Assembly (NCBI GenBank): GCA_001771365.1
Contig: METP01000046.1
Location: 1 to 55,751, forward strand
Length of the DNA stretch: 55,751 nucleotides
Direction: 5' to 3'
Source: a candidate division WOR-1 bacterium RIFCSPLOWO2_02_FULL_46_20
Lineage (GTDB): Bacteria; Margulisbacteria; WOR-1; O2-12-FULL-45-9
Shown here: piece by piece, positions 9,375 through 20,283 of the stretch
How the letters are laid out: each line of letters starts with the position of its first letter
Numbering within the stretch: the first letter of the stretch is position 1
Made by a program: the position numbers and the translations under genes
The notes under the pieces: model-generated
The model's input: the letters and a program-made list of their open reading frames with translations, nothing else
Databases searched by the model: none
What the model was told of the DNA's origin: nothing

Positions 9375-10100
9375 TTAAAGGGGAACCAGCTTTACTCTCC
9401 CCAGCGCCCCCAACTGGTCGTCCTTGATAATTAAGACACCGTCCAAGCCCCTGATCTTTTTTGCCAATTGTAAACCATGATTAATATCTGTAATTTCTTT
9501 GACAACATTGCCGATGGCGGTTGCCGCGGCATCAGCCAAAGCCGCGCTTTTGGCGATTACGACCACGGCATCGGCTTTGCCAAAACTAAAAGAATGGCCC
9601 ACTGTTCCTGAGGAGGTGCAAACCGAAAAAGGTTCCTTTCTTGGGTCAAGCTCCAGAGCGATTTTTTCTGAAAAGGCTGAGCCCCCAGCGAAAATGCCGA
9701 CTTTGCGGGGTTGTTTAATTTTTAAAAGGATATCGCCGCCATTTTCAACGATTATTTCGTCGGTAAAAGCCAGTAGCTCTTTACCCACAAACTCAGCCAG
9801 GGCGCCGGCTACCGTTGCCATGGGGCCAACCTTAGCTATTTTGGCGGCGGCGCCCATTGCTTTGACAATTGGCGGAGCGTCACGACGAATTTTTAGCGGA
9901 GAATATGACTTGGCAAAGTTCTGGTCGGAGCCGATATACCTTTCGATGTCTGAGCGGTATTGCAAAACAAAGGCCAGGGCTTTGTCGTAAAGGTTTTTAT
10001 CGGACAGGATAAGCAGGTCGGTCTCTTGTTCGATAATTTCACACTTAATCAGGTTATCAGCCTTGACGTAGTTACGGTAAGCGCGTTCCTGATAAGCCAT
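9375..10100 (-). CDS. UPF0280 family protein
   Basis: [17 protein letters not shown]..., GPMATVAGALAEFVGKELL typical of UPF0280. Confidence 0.85.
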   Translation of the reverse strand: MAYQERAYRNYVKADNLIKCEIIEQETDLLILSDKNLYDKALAFVLQYRSDIERYIGSDQNFAKSYSPLKIRRDAPPIVKAMGAAAKIAKVGPMATVAGALAEFVGKELLAFTDEIIVENGGDILLKIKQPRKVGIFAGGSAFSEKIALELDPRKEPFSVCTSSGTVGHSFSFGKADAVVVIAKSAALADAAATAIGNVVKEITDINHGLQLAKKIRGLDGVLIIKDDQLGALGRVKLVPL

Positions 10101-10735
10101 TACAGCTTCCCCTTAGTCGACGGGACACCTTTTTTCCTTGGATTAATCTGGCAGGCTTTGGAGAGGGCAACACCAAAAGCTTTGAAGATCGATTCTATTT
10201 TATGATGAGTGTTTTTCCCCCGCTTGAGATCAATATGCAGGGTTATCCCTGATGTATAGACAAAAGATTCAAAAAATTCGCGCAGCATCTCGGCATCAAG
10301 AAATAATGTTACGCTCTTTCCTGTTTCAATGTCTCCGATAAATGAAACAAACTGTTTTACGAATCTCGCTTTAAATGTAAAATGTGGCCGGCCGGAAATA
10401 TCAACGGCCGCTTTAACTTCGGAGAGCGATTCATCCATGGGAACAACGGCGTGGCCATAGCGCTCGATTTTTTTCTTTGCACCCAAAGCTTTTTTAAACG
10501 CTTCTCCCAGGGTTAGCCCGGTATCTTCGACTAAATGATGCAGATCGACTTCGATGTCGCCCTTAGCGGTTAATTTTAAATCAAAAAGGCCATGTTTGGA
10601 AAAAAGTGTAAACATGTGGGCCAGAAAAGGAATAGGGTAATCAATTTTGCTTTTGCCGGATCCGTCAATAAGCAAGTCAATTTTAATGTCTGTTTCTTTG
10701 GTTCTGCGATTAATTTTTGCCTGCCTTTTTTTCAC
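10100..10735 (-). CDS. hisB: imidazoleglycerol-phosphate dehydratase
   Basis: [67 protein letters not shown]. Confidence 0.95.
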   Translation of the reverse strand: MKKRQAKINRRTKETDIKIDLLIDGSGKSKIDYPIPFLAHMFTLFSKHGLFDLKLTAKGDIEVDLHHLVEDTGLTLGEAFKKALGAKKKIERYGHAVVPMDESLSEVKAAVDISGRPHFTFKARFVKQFVSFIGDIETGKSVTLFLDAEMLREFFESFVYTSGITLHIDLKRGKNTHHKIESIFKAFGVALSKACQINPRKKGVPSTKGKL

Positions 10736-11775
10736 TTTGACTCATCCTCGAATAGAACGGCTTGATTGCCGGTCTTTGATTGTTTTACTTTTATCCCCAG
10801 GTGTTCATATGCCGCCGCGGTGGCCATTCTCCCTCTTGGGGTTCTCTCGATAAAGCCAATTTGCAGCAGATATGGCTCATAAACATCTTCGATCCCTGTT
10901 GCTTCTTCGTGGATCGAGGCGGCTAAGGTGTCAACTCCGACCGGGCCGCCGGAAAATTTTTTGATAATTGATTCTAGTATCCGACGGTCGATTTTATCCA
11001 GGCCCAATTCGTCGACATCCAAGCTGGCGAGGGCATTTTTGGCAGTTGCTTCATCAATCTTTCCTTTGGCTTTGACCTGCGCGAAGTCGCGTACCCGGCG
11101 CAATAGCCGATTGGCAATCCTGGGGGTGCCTCGTGAACGCCGGGCGATCTCTTCAGCTCCGGAATTTTTAATTTCTATGTTTAGAATGTTGGCAGCATGC
11201 AGGATAATTTGTTTTATCTCTTTAGGATTGTAAAATTCCAGCCGGCTGATGATGCCAAAGCGATCGCGCAGGGGGGAAGAGAGGTGTCCGATACGAGTTG
11301 TGGCGCCGATCAGCGTAAATTTTGGCAAATCAAGACGAATTGACCTGGCGCTGGGGCCTTTACCGATGATAATATCTAATCCAAAATCTTCCATCGCAGG
11401 ATACAATACTTCTTCGACCACGCGATTCAAACGGTGAATTTCGTCGATAAAAAATACATCATTTGCCTGGAGATTAGTTAGAATTGCGGCGAGATCGCCC
11501 GGCCGTTCAATGGCTGGCCCCGAGGTGATTTTGCAGCTTACTCCCATTTCGTTAGCAATGATGTTTGCCAGAGTAGTCTTCCCCAGCCCTGGCGGACCAC
11601 AAAAAAGCAGGTGCTCCAGCTGTTCACCGCGACCTTTAACGGCGTTGATGTGAATGTTCAGGTTTTCTTTAATTTTTTCCTGGCCAATAAAATTTTTGAA
11701 GGTCTTTGGGCGCAGCCCTTCAAAAACTTTATCTTCGTCTCTACGCGCTAGTTCAATAATCCCTTCTTCAGCCAC
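10732..11775 (-). CDS. ruvB: Holliday junction branch migration ATPase RuvB
   Basis: [56 protein letters not shown]. Confidence 0.97.
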   Translation of the reverse strand: MAEEGIIELARRDEDKVFEGLRPKTFKNFIGQEKIKENLNIHINAVKGRGEQLEHLLFCGPPGLGKTTLANIIANEMGVSCKITSGPAIERPGDLAAILTNLQANDVFFIDEIHRLNRVVEEVLYPAMEDFGLDIIIGKGPSARSIRLDLPKFTLIGATTRIGHLSSPLRDRFGIISRLEFYNPKEIKQIILHAANILNIEIKNSGAEEIARRSRGTPRIANRLLRRVRDFAQVKAKGKIDEATAKNALASLDVDELGLDKIDRRILESIIKKFSGGPVGVDTLAASIHEEATGIEDVYEPYLLQIGFIERTPRGRMATAAAYEHLGIKVKQSKTGNQAVLFEDESK

Positions 11776-13801
11776 CGGAATACACTCTCTTGTAACCGTA
11801 ATAGCTCTTCATGACCTTTTTAACATAATTTCTGGTCTCAGAAATAGGGATATCTTCCACAAATTCGTCAAGGTCAAATTTATCATAATTATTGAGCCAT
11901 TTTTTCACCCTGACCGGGCCGCCATTGTATCCGGCTAGTGCCAGTGGGACGTTACCATCAAAACGCTTAATTAAACTGGCTAAATAGTAGGTTCCCATTT
12001 GAATATTAACACGAGGGTCATACATATTCCAGCGAGAGTAGCGCAGGCCAAGAGCATTGGAGATTATTTTACCTGTGCCGGGAATGATCTGCATCAACCC
12101 GTGAGCGGAAGAGTGGGAAAGCGCCCGCGATTGAAAACGGCTCTCTTCCCTGATAACTGCGTAAACCAGATGAGGGTCGAGACCGTTTTCTAAGGAATAT
12201 TTTTCAACATACTGCCAGAACCCGCGCGGGTAAGCAAAACTCCAAAGCTTGGGGTCCAGGCTGGCCAGTGAGTTGTCTTCCATGGCCGCATAGATTTCTT
12301 TTTCTGCGAAGTTGATCGGTTTGCTGAATTTCCCTTTCATAACATAGGCGTGGTATTGGGCCAGTCGGGCCATTTCTTTCTTAGCCGCGGGGGCCTTTTC
12401 TTCAATAAATGCGGCTTCTTCTATCGCCTCATCAGCCAGGTCAAGCGCTAAGAGCTCCTGATATTTACGTTCATGCTCTGATTCGCCGTTTGTGGTAATA
12501 GGCTTGTCAGGGATATCCGGGATGGCATGGGCTTTGATATTTAGTTTTTCGCGAGCCCGATAGGCATAATAGGAATGGTCATAATTCTTAATGGTTGTTT
12601 TGTAAGCCTCGATTGCTTCGGTGCTTTTGCCGAGTTTTTCCGCTGCTTTGCCCAGCCAAAAGTTTAAACGGTCAGCATCGTATTGGTTTGTAGCTTTTGC
12701 GGCCTCCTTAAAGTTGTCATAAGCCGCTGTATAATTATTCTGCTTATAGTAGGCATTGCCGATGAGCCAAAGGGTTTCATTGTAATAATCAGAGTTTGGA
12801 TAGGACTCGATTAGCCGGCGGCATGCCGTGAGGGCTGCGTCGGTGTGGTTTTTTCTTTTATGGTAATAGCCAAGATAATAATATGCGTCATCAGCGATGT
12901 GGCTTGTTGGATACATGGCAACTAATTTTTCCAGGGCGGCGATGGCTGAGGTAAAGGAGCTGTCTGCATAGCTGTAACTACGGCCCAAGTAGTACATGGC
13001 TTCCGGCTTTGAATCCTGGTCCAGGTTAATTACCTGCTTGAAGTAGCTAATGGCTTGGCTACTCTTCCCTTTTCTTAACAGGATTCTCCCGAGCATAAGA
13101 ATAGCGTCATCATGAAAAGAGCTTTTTTTGTAATATTTTTGCAGGCGGGTAAAATATTCCTTGGCTTTGGTAAAATTCCCAGCCATAAAATATTTAAGAC
13201 CCCAATTATAAACGCTGGCAGCTGGCGCTTCGTAACCGGCCAGTGAGGTTTCTTTGGCCAATTTATCAAGGCGCTCAAGTCCCTGTTCGGCAAAGTAGCT
13301 GTCGCCGTGTAAAAGGTTGAGGTTTTGGTAGGTGCTAATCGCCTGGGTGTTTTTCCCTTGTTTTTCCAGGTTTACACCTAAGAGATACCGGGCCTGTGGC
13401 GCCAAATCATGTTTTGGTTCCTCGGATAAAAATTGTTTTAGGAGTCTTTCGGCCTGCGGGTAGTTGTTTAAATCGTAATAGCATCTGGATTTTTCTATTA
13501 TTGCGCCTGGGATAAAGCGGCTGTTTGGGTAATAACGCAAGAGTATGTCGTAAACCTGGATAGCAAGCGCAGAATTATGTTTTTCCTGGTAAGACCGGGC
13601 AATGTAATAGTAACTGTAGTCTAAAAGAGGGAAAGAGGTGTCGTTAAGGCATAGTTTATAGCTCTCAATCGCCGCGTAATATTCTTTTTTTTGAAAGAGC
13701 TCATAGGCTTCTTTGAAGGCTGACCGTGCTTCTAACGTGGTCGAGAACGCAGGAAAAGCCTGCACCAATAGAAGAGAGAGTATTATCAGTGGTAGGCGCA
13801 T
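11768..13801 (-). CDS. TPR-containing soluble lytic murein transglycosylase
   Basis: Signal peptide [20 protein letters not shown], TPRs, C-terminal SLT domain ([29 protein letters not shown]). Start set at internal ATG. Confidence 0.9.
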   Translation of the reverse strand: MRLPLIILSLLLVQAFPAFSTTLEARSAFKEAYELFQKKEYYAAIESYKLCLNDTSFPLLDYSYYYIARSYQEKHNSALAIQVYDILLRYYPNSRFIPGAIIEKSRCYYDLNNYPQAERLLKQFLSEEPKHDLAPQARYLLGVNLEKQGKNTQAISTYQNLNLLHGDSYFAEQGLERLDKLAKETSLAGYEAPAASVYNWGLKYFMAGNFTKAKEYFTRLQKYYKKSSFHDDAILMLGRILLRKGKSSQAISYFKQVINLDQDSKPEAMYYLGRSYSYADSSFTSAIAALEKLVAMYPTSHIADDAYYYLGYYHKRKNHTDAALTACRRLIESYPNSDYYNETLWLIGNAYYKQNNYTAAYDNFKEAAKATNQYDADRLNFWLGKAAEKLGKSTEAIEAYKTTIKNYDHSYYAYRAREKLNIKAHAIPDIPDKPITTNGESEHERKYQELLALDLADEAIEEAAFIEEKAPAAKKEMARLAQYHAYVMKGKFSKPINFAEKEIYAAMEDNSLASLDPKLWSFAYPRGFWQYVEKYSLENGLDPHLVYAVIREESRFQSRALSHSSAHGLMQIIPGTGKIISNALGLRYSRWNMYDPRVNIQMGTYYLASLIKRFDGNVPLALAGYNGGPVRVKKWLNNYDKFDLDEFVEDIPISETRNYVKKVMKSYYGYKRVYSGG

Positions 13802-13821
13802 GAATGTAATTATAGCGCAGC

Positions 13822-13850
13822 TTGTTTTAGAATACAATTTTGGCTATACT
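13822..13850 (+). promoter_or_regulatory. promoter of glycogen operon (TTGTTT-N17-TATACT)
   Basis: -35 13822-13827, -10 13845-13850; 9 nt before GTG at 13860. Confidence 0.55.
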
Positions 13851-13859
13851 TATTATCCG

Positions 13860-16082
13860 GTGAACAAATTCGTGCTACTCAAAACTATTATCAAAGGTGC
13901 TTCCTTATTTGTTTTTTGTGCCTCGTTTGTTTTACTGTTGGATGGCATGTTTTTTTTTCGACTGGCTGCGCCTTCTCTCAAGCAGGTGCTAGATCAACAG
14001 CATTTGTCGTCACAACATCTTCGTTCAATGTTTCCCGCTTGGCTGGCTATGCTGGCAGTATCTTTTTCTTTCTTCTCGGGGGTTCAGCTTTATGAAACAT
14101 TTAAGGGTCGAAAAAATAGCCCCAAATTATTTTCGGACGTGGCACAAACAGTCCGGAAACCAAAAGTGATCCACGGTTCGTCCTTGCTGACGGAGTATGA
14201 TGTTTTTCTATTTAAGGAAGGGAACCACTCCAGGCTCCAGGACAAGCTGGGCGCGCATTTGTTGACAGTTGACGGCCAACCTGGAGTGTATTTTGCTGTT
14301 TGGGCGCCAAACGCGGAAAAAGTTTCTCTGGTCGGCGATTTCAACTACTGGAACCCTGAAACTCATCTGCTGGCGCCGCGCTGGGATGATTCAGGTATCT
14401 GGGAAGGTTTTATCCCCGAGCTTAAGGATCATTCGCTTTACAAATATCATATTACTTCCAAATATAATGGTTCTCGGATCGAAAAAGGTGATCCCTATGC
14501 CTTTTTCTGGGAAATCGCGCCGCGCACGGCCTCTATAGTTTGGTCGCTGGATTATCAGTGGGGGGATGATGCGTGGATGCGCCAAAGGCGCCAGGCAAAT
14601 GCTTTGAACGCGCCGATATCAGTTTATGAGGTTCATATAGGTTCGTGGCGAAGGGTGCCGGAGGAGGGAGACCGTTCCCTCAATTATCGGGAAATGGCCC
14701 ATCATCTGGCAGATTATTGCAAGCAGACGGGATTTACCCATGTTGAGTTCCTTCCGGTTATGGAGCATCCATTCTATGGTTCCTGGGGATATCAGACCAC
14801 AGGTTATTTTGCGCCAACCAGCCGCTATGGCACACCGCAGGATTTTATGTACCTGGTCGACCATCTGCATCAAAACGGCATTGGTGTGATCCTGGACTGG
14901 GTGCCTTCGCATTTTCCATCCGACCAACACGGCCTGGCATATTTTGACGGCACCCATCTTTATGAACATGAAGATCCTAAACAAGGTTTCCACCCCGACT
15001 GGAAGAGTTGTATTTTTAATTATGGCCGCAACGAGGTTAAAGGCTTCCTGATTAGTAGTGCCCTGTTTTGGTTGGAGAAATATCACATCGACTGTATCAG
15101 AATTGATGCCGTTGCCTCCATGATCTACTTGGACTATTCCAGGAAAGAAGGGGAATGGATCCCCAATGAACATGGTGAGCGGGAGAATCTGGAAGCCATG
15201 CGCTTCCTGCAGCGGCTCAATAAGGTTGTTTATAGTGAACAACCGGACGTACAAACTATTGCCGAGGAATCAACTGCCTGGCCCATGGTAACACGGCCAA
15301 TTGATATGGGTGGGCTGGGTTTTGGCCTTAAATGGAACATGGGTTGGATGCATGACACGCTCAAGTATATTTCCCAGGACCCGATCTTTCGCAGGTATCA
15401 CCAGGATCAATTATCTTTCAGTCTCTGGTACGCTTTTTTTGAGAACTTCATGCTTTCTTTGTCTCATGATGAAGTGGTCCATGGCAAAGGTTCAATGTTT
15501 GGCAAGATGCCGGGCGACGATTGGCAAAAATTCGCTAACCTGCGGCTGCTTTATGGTTACATGTTTGGTCATCCCGGCAAGAAACTGCTTTTCATGGGCT
15601 GTGAATTTGGTCAGTGGAAAGAATGGTCCCATGAAGAAAGCCTGGAATGGCACGCGCTCAATTTTGACCCGCACCAGCAGCTGCTGCGCTGGGTCAGCGA
15701 CCTGAATTATCTGTATCGGGCTGAGCCGTCTCTTTTTGAAAATGACTTTTGCCAGGACGGCTTTGAATGGATTGACTTCGGCGACCACCAAAACAGTGTC
15801 ATCAGTTTTATTCGCAAAGGGCGCTCCAATGGTGATATCATGTTGGTGGTTTGTAATTTTACTCCAGTGCCCCGAATAAATTACCGGGTTGGTGTGCCGG
15901 CTGATGGTTTCTGGCAGGAAAAGCTGAATAGCGATGCCAGGGAATATGGCGGCAGTGGCTTGGGCAACTTTGGTGGTTTTGCGGCCGATTCGGTGCCAGC
16001 GCACGGCAGGCCTTTTTCTCTAAATTTAACGCTCCCACCGCTGGGAGTTGTTTTTTTTAAGAGTTCAGTAAGCAAAAGATGA
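13860..16082 (+). CDS. glgB: 1,4-alpha-glucan branching enzyme with N-terminal membrane segments
   Basis: CBM48 + GH13_9 ([49 protein letters not shown]); two hydrophobic segments precede the usual [12 protein letters not shown] start region. Confidence 0.93.
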   Translation: MNKFVLLKTIIKGASLFVFCASFVLLLDGMFFFRLAAPSLKQVLDQQHLSSQHLRSMFPAWLAMLAVSFSFFSGVQLYETFKGRKNSPKLFSDVAQTVRKPKVIHGSSLLTEYDVFLFKEGNHSRLQDKLGAHLLTVDGQPGVYFAVWAPNAEKVSLVGDFNYWNPETHLLAPRWDDSGIWEGFIPELKDHSLYKYHITSKYNGSRIEKGDPYAFFWEIAPRTASIVWSLDYQWGDDAWMRQRRQANALNAPISVYEVHIGSWRRVPEEGDRSLNYREMAHHLADYCKQTGFTHVEFLPVMEHPFYGSWGYQTTGYFAPTSRYGTPQDFMYLVDHLHQNGIGVILDWVPSHFPSDQHGLAYFDGTHLYEHEDPKQGFHPDWKSCIFNYGRNEVKGFLISSALFWLEKYHIDCIRIDAVASMIYLDYSRKEGEWIPNEHGERENLEAMRFLQRLNKVVYSEQPDVQTIAEESTAWPMVTRPIDMGGLGFGLKWNMGWMHDTLKYISQDPIFRRYHQDQLSFSLWYAFFENFMLSLSHDEVVHGKGSMFGKMPGDDWQKFANLRLLYGYMFGHPGKKLLFMGCEFGQWKEWSHEESLEWHALNFDPHQQLLRWVSDLNYLYRAEPSLFENDFCQDGFEWIDFGDHQNSVISFIRKGRSNGDIMLVVCNFTPVPRINYRVGVPADGFWQEKLNSDAREYGGSGLGNFGGFAADSVPAHGRPFSLNLTLPPLGVVFFKSSVSKR

Positions 16083-18586
16083 AGGCGGCAATATTAGCGG
16101 GTGGATTAGGCACCAGGCTTCACCCTTTAACAGTTGATCTTCCCAAGCCAATGATGCCCATGGCCAATCGGCCGATCATGAGCTATTTAATGGAGCTTTT
16201 GGCCAGGCATGGTTTTGCTGACCTTTGCGTTTTGCTTTATCACCAACCAGAAGTGATCAAGGATCATTTTAAAGACGGGGGAGAATTTGGCGTAACCATA
16301 AAATATGTTGAAGCCACTAAGGATTTTGGCACGGCTGGCGCGATCAGGCTTGCTTATCCTAATCTTAAGGAGCCGCTGCTGGTTATTAGCGCCGATTTGA
16401 TCACTGACATTAATCTGGCCGCGGCGCTAGATTTTCACCGGCAAAAAAAATCTCTGGCCACGATGGTGCTAACCAGAGTACAAAATCCGCTTCCCTATGG
16501 CATTGTTATTACTGATGATGAAGGGCGCATAAAAAAGTTTCTGGAAAAACCAACCCCGAGCGAAGTCTTCTCTGACACGATCAATGCGGGTATTTACGTG
16601 CTGGAACCCAAAGCGGTTGCTCGTATCCCGGCGCAGAAACAGTTTGATTTCAGTTGTGACTTTTTTCCGGCCCTGCTAAAAGAGCAGCAAATTATTTACG
16701 GCTATGTGGCCGAGGGATATTGGAAAGATATCGGCAAGATAGAAGAGTATCGTCAAGCCCATTATGATTTGCTTAATGGCCAAGTTAAGGTTAACCTCGA
16801 AGGGAATAGATATAAGCAAAGCAGGTTCATTGTTGGTGACAATGTTCAGCTTCCTGGTTCGGTGGTGTTGGAGGGGGTAGGGATGATTGGCGATAACACG
16901 CTTGTTGGCGAAAATGTGATTTTAATGGATACGATTATTGGCAGCGATTGTAAGATTGCCAGGGATAGCGAATTAAGGGCAACCATTGTCTGGCGCGGGA
17001 CAGATATTGGTCCGGAAGCCAGGTTGGAAAAAGCCATCGTTTGTAATGACGTCAAAATTGGCTCTTTGGTTTATATTCAGGAAGGAGCGGTAGTCGGTGG
17101 TGAAACAGAGATTGGCTGCGAAGCGGTTATTTATCCCTTTATCAAGGTTTGGCCACGCAAAGTGATTGAGGAAAAATCGAGAGTTTCCCGTTCGGTTATC
17201 TGGCGGGAGCGCTGGACCAGATCAATTTTTGGCCAGCACGGCGTAACCGGTCTATGCAATGTTGAGATTACGCCGCAGTTTGCCGTGGCGCTGGGTGCGG
17301 CCTATGGCTCGGTTGTGGGTAAGGGGAGCATTATTTCCTGTAGCCGGGACAGCCACAAAGCCTCACGTATGATCTTTCAGGCCCTGATCTCCGGCGTTTT
17401 AGCCACGGGGGTTAATCTCTCTGACTTGGAAATGGTCCCTATTCCAGTTAACCGTTTTGAGGTGCGCTCGCTCAAGTCAAAAGGGGGATTTCATGTTCGG
17501 AAATCGCCTTTTGATACGGAGGTCATCGACATAAAATTCTTTGATGAGCGAGGTTTGGACATTAGCTCGGCGGTTGAGAAAAAAATCGAGCGTAATTTTT
17601 TTGGCGAAGATTTTGTCCGAAGCAATGTCAAAACGGTCGGCGAATTAACTTTTCCCATCCATAAAGTGACCGAGGAGTACCGGACAAGGCTTTTAGCGTG
17701 TTTGGATACCCGGGCGGTTGCCGGCTCAAAAATAAAATTGGCCATTGATTATGCTTATGGCTCCGCCGCGCAGCTTTTTCCTTCAATTCTAGGAGAATTA
17801 GGATTGAAGGTTGTTTCTCTTGACGCTTACATTGATGAAACTAAAATAACCAAGGACCGGAAAACTTTTGAAAAATCCTGGAGCCAAATGACCCAGATAG
17901 TAAAAAATCTGAATATTGGTCTTGGGGTTGTCATGGATACCGGTTCAGAAAAGATTTTTCTCTGCGACGAAAAAGGCAGGATGATCGATGGCAGCCAAGC
18001 GCTGGCCATGATGGCTCTGTTGACCTTGAAATTGAACAAGCATGCGATTATTGCCGTACCGGTCAAAGAATCCAAAGCTATTGATGAATTGGCGCGCCAA
18101 TACAAGGGTAAGGTTATTAGGACCGGCAACAGCCCTCGGGCTATGATGGAAGTTGCTGAGTCTGGACAGGCGATTTTTCTGGGAGAGAGTCAGGGCGGGT
18201 TTATTTTTCCTGATTTCATGCCGTGCTTTGACGGAATGTATTCGGTTTGTAAACTGGTTGAATTTTTGGCCAGAGCGAAGGTACGGCTTTCCGATCTGGT
18301 GGCGGAACTGCCTGTTATTAGGCTGGTTAGCCTGGATATTCCTTGTTCCCAGGAAAAAATGGGTTTGGTGATGCGCTTTGCAATTGAGCAAGCCAGGAAA
18401 ACCGAAAAAATAGAAATGATTGACGGCCTTAAGTTTTGGCAGGGCGACGACTGGATATTGGTCTTGCCGGATACCACGCGGCCGGAGATCCATTTGTCTG
18501 CTGAAGCCGCGACTGAAAAACGCGCGCGTTTGCTTTTGGCTAAGTACCAAAAAATGATTGAATCGATTAAGGAGGGAAAAATATGA
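16079..18586 (+). CDS. nucleotidyltransferase / left-handed beta-helix / phosphohexomutase-like fusion
   Basis: N-term [27 protein letters not shown]; hexapeptide repeats; C-term alpha-D-phosphohexomutase-like with degenerate motifs. Confidence 0.9.
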   Translation: MKAAILAGGLGTRLHPLTVDLPKPMMPMANRPIMSYLMELLARHGFADLCVLLYHQPEVIKDHFKDGGEFGVTIKYVEATKDFGTAGAIRLAYPNLKEPLLVISADLITDINLAAALDFHRQKKSLATMVLTRVQNPLPYGIVITDDEGRIKKFLEKPTPSEVFSDTINAGIYVLEPKAVARIPAQKQFDFSCDFFPALLKEQQIIYGYVAEGYWKDIGKIEEYRQAHYDLLNGQVKVNLEGNRYKQSRFIVGDNVQLPGSVVLEGVGMIGDNTLVGENVILMDTIIGSDCKIARDSELRATIVWRGTDIGPEARLEKAIVCNDVKIGSLVYIQEGAVVGGETEIGCEAVIYPFIKVWPRKVIEEKSRVSRSVIWRERWTRSIFGQHGVTGLCNVEITPQFAVALGAAYGSVVGKGSIISCSRDSHKASRMIFQALISGVLATGVNLSDLEMVPIPVNRFEVRSLKSKGGFHVRKSPFDTEVIDIKFFDERGLDISSAVEKKIERNFFGEDFVRSNVKTVGELTFPIHKVTEEYRTRLLACLDTRAVAGSKIKLAIDYAYGSAAQLFPSILGELGLKVVSLDAYIDETKITKDRKTFEKSWSQMTQIVKNLNIGLGVVMDTGSEKIFLCDEKGRMIDGSQALAMMALLTLKLNKHAIIAVPVKESKAIDELARQYKGKVIRTGNSPRAMMEVAESGQAIFLGESQGGFIFPDFMPCFDGMYSVCKLVEFLARAKVRLSDLVAELPVIRLVSLDIPCSQEKMGLVMRFAIEQARKTEKIEMIDGLKFWQGDDWILVLPDTTRPEIHLSAEAATEKRARLLLAKYQKMIESIKEGKI

Positions 18587-19989
18587 AGATACTGTTTGTT
18601 TCGTCGGAGGTTGTCCCTTTTGCCAAGACCGGAGGACTGGCTGATGTGGCCGGCGCCTTACCCAAGGCTTTAAAAGAGTTGGGACACGATATCAGGCTCT
18701 TTATGCCGCGCTATAAAAAAATCGAGGCGGCCAATTTCGGTTTAAAGAAGGTTTCAGAGGAGATTTGGGAGGGAAAAATTCCCGGATCAGACGTTGTTAT
18801 CTATTTTTATGAAAATGAAAAATATTTCGGCGGCCGTGAAGAATTGTACCAGGTAAAAGGTGTTGATTACGAAGATAACCTGGAAAGATTCGCGGCTTTT
18901 TGCCAGGCAACGCTCCGGCTGCCGAAAGCTTTGAATTGGACACCGGAAATTATTCATTGCAACGACTGGCAATCAGCCTTGATTGCCGCTTACGTTAAGC
19001 TCGGCAGTGAGCCGATCTATAGCCGGATCGGGGTTGTCTATTCAATTCACAATATGGGTTATCTGGGTCTCTTCCCCAAGGAAAAAATGCCGGCCACCGG
19101 GTTGGGTTGGGATCAGTTCTCTACCGACAAACTGGAATTTTGGGGCAAAATTGCGCTGTCCAAGGCGGGCTTTATTTACGCGGATGTTATTAACACAGTT
19201 TCACAGACTTATGCCAAAGAGATCCAGACCGAAGAATATGGCCATGGGCTGGACGGCCTGATTCGGCATCGCAGCCGAGACGTTTATGGTATTGTCAACG
19301 GCTTGGATTACGATGTTTGGAACCCGGCAACTGACAAAAATATCCCCCAGCGTTATTCCACGATTTCGCTTTTGGGTAAGGCGGCAAACAAGGCTGCCCT
19401 GCAAAAGCAGAACAACCTGCCGCAAAAAAAGGAAACTCCGGTGATCGGCATGATAACGCGTCTGGCTGACCAGAAGGGCCTGGATATTTTAGCCGGCGCG
19501 CTTGACGAAATCATGAAACTAAAATGCCAGTTTATTGTTTTGGGAACAGGTGACCCACAGTATCATGAGCTATTAACGCGGGCCAAGCAAAAATATCCGG
19601 ATTACATCGGTGCCAACCTTAAGTTTGACGCCATGCAGGCCCAGCTGATCTATGCCGGCTCTGACATGTTCCTGATGCCATCGCGCTATGAACCTTGTGG
19701 GCTGGGGCAGTTGATCAGCTTTAAATATGGCACGATCCCGATCGTGCGAAAAACTGGCGGATTGGCTGATACGGTGCATAATTTTATCAGCAAAACAGGG
19801 GAAGGCGACGGTTTTGTCTTTCAGGAATACAGTTCGGCTGCTTTGCTGGATGCAGTTAAGCGCGCCATGGCTGCGTATAAGAAGAAGACGCTCTGGAAAA
19901 AATTGGTTGAGAAGGTAATGGACTATGATTATTCGTGGGGCACCTCGGCTAAACATTACCAGGAACTTTATGCCAGGGCTCGTAAGTAA
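18583..19989 (+). CDS. glgA: glycogen synthase
   Basis: [62 protein letters not shown]. Confidence 0.97.
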   Translation: MKILFVSSEVVPFAKTGGLADVAGALPKALKELGHDIRLFMPRYKKIEAANFGLKKVSEEIWEGKIPGSDVVIYFYENEKYFGGREELYQVKGVDYEDNLERFAAFCQATLRLPKALNWTPEIIHCNDWQSALIAAYVKLGSEPIYSRIGVVYSIHNMGYLGLFPKEKMPATGLGWDQFSTDKLEFWGKIALSKAGFIYADVINTVSQTYAKEIQTEEYGHGLDGLIRHRSRDVYGIVNGLDYDVWNPATDKNIPQRYSTISLLGKAANKAALQKQNNLPQKKETPVIGMITRLADQKGLDILAGALDEIMKLKCQFIVLGTGDPQYHELLTRAKQKYPDYIGANLKFDAMQAQLIYAGSDMFLMPSRYEPCGLGQLISFKYGTIPIVRKTGGLADTVHNFISKTGEGDGFVFQEYSSAALLDAVKRAMAAYKKKTLWKKLVEKVMDYDYSWGTSAKHYQELYARARK

Positions 19990-20052
19990 AGGGGCTTGAC
20001 TTTGTCATGACGGAAGATTAGAATTCTATTCGGTTGTTATAAGGAGGAATAT

Positions 20053-20283
20053 ATGCAAGAACAAATCGGGCGAACGGCGGGAAAAGTTTGGGAAACCCTG
20101 GGACAAAAAGGTGAAATTAATATGGAGATGCTGCCCAAAGTGATCAAAGAAAAAAGTGAAGTAACTTTTCAGGCTCTGGGTTGGCTGGCTCACGAAGGCA
20201 AGATCATTTACCATAAGAAGGGAGACAAAAGCTTCGTAGCGCTTTCGCTGCCTGAACAAGAGGTTTTTAAGACTGCCCATTGA
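20053..20283 (+). CDS. winged-helix protein, DUF2582-like
   Basis: IGRTAGKVWETLGQKGEINMEMLPKVIKEKSEVTFQALGWLAHEGKI; strong SD aaggagg. Confidence 0.75.
   Translation: MQEQIGRTAGKVWETLGQKGEINMEMLPKVIKEKSEVTFQALGWLAHEGKIIYHKKGDKSFVALSLPEQEVFKTAH

Noticed and set aside
14619-15254. Long antisense ORFs such as 14619-15254(-), 15492-16004(-), 17945-18550(-), 35047-35574(+)
   Set aside because: Shadow ORFs opposite strongly conserved genes (glgB, the nucleotidyltransferase fusion, hydrogenase protease) with low-complexity or non-protein-like sequence.
17770-17810. Imperfect 12-bp stem CCTTCAATTCTA/TAGGATTGAAGG in the mutase domain
   Set aside because: The encoded peptide ([10 protein letters not shown]) matches the normal family sequence, so it is not an insertion like the other palindromes.
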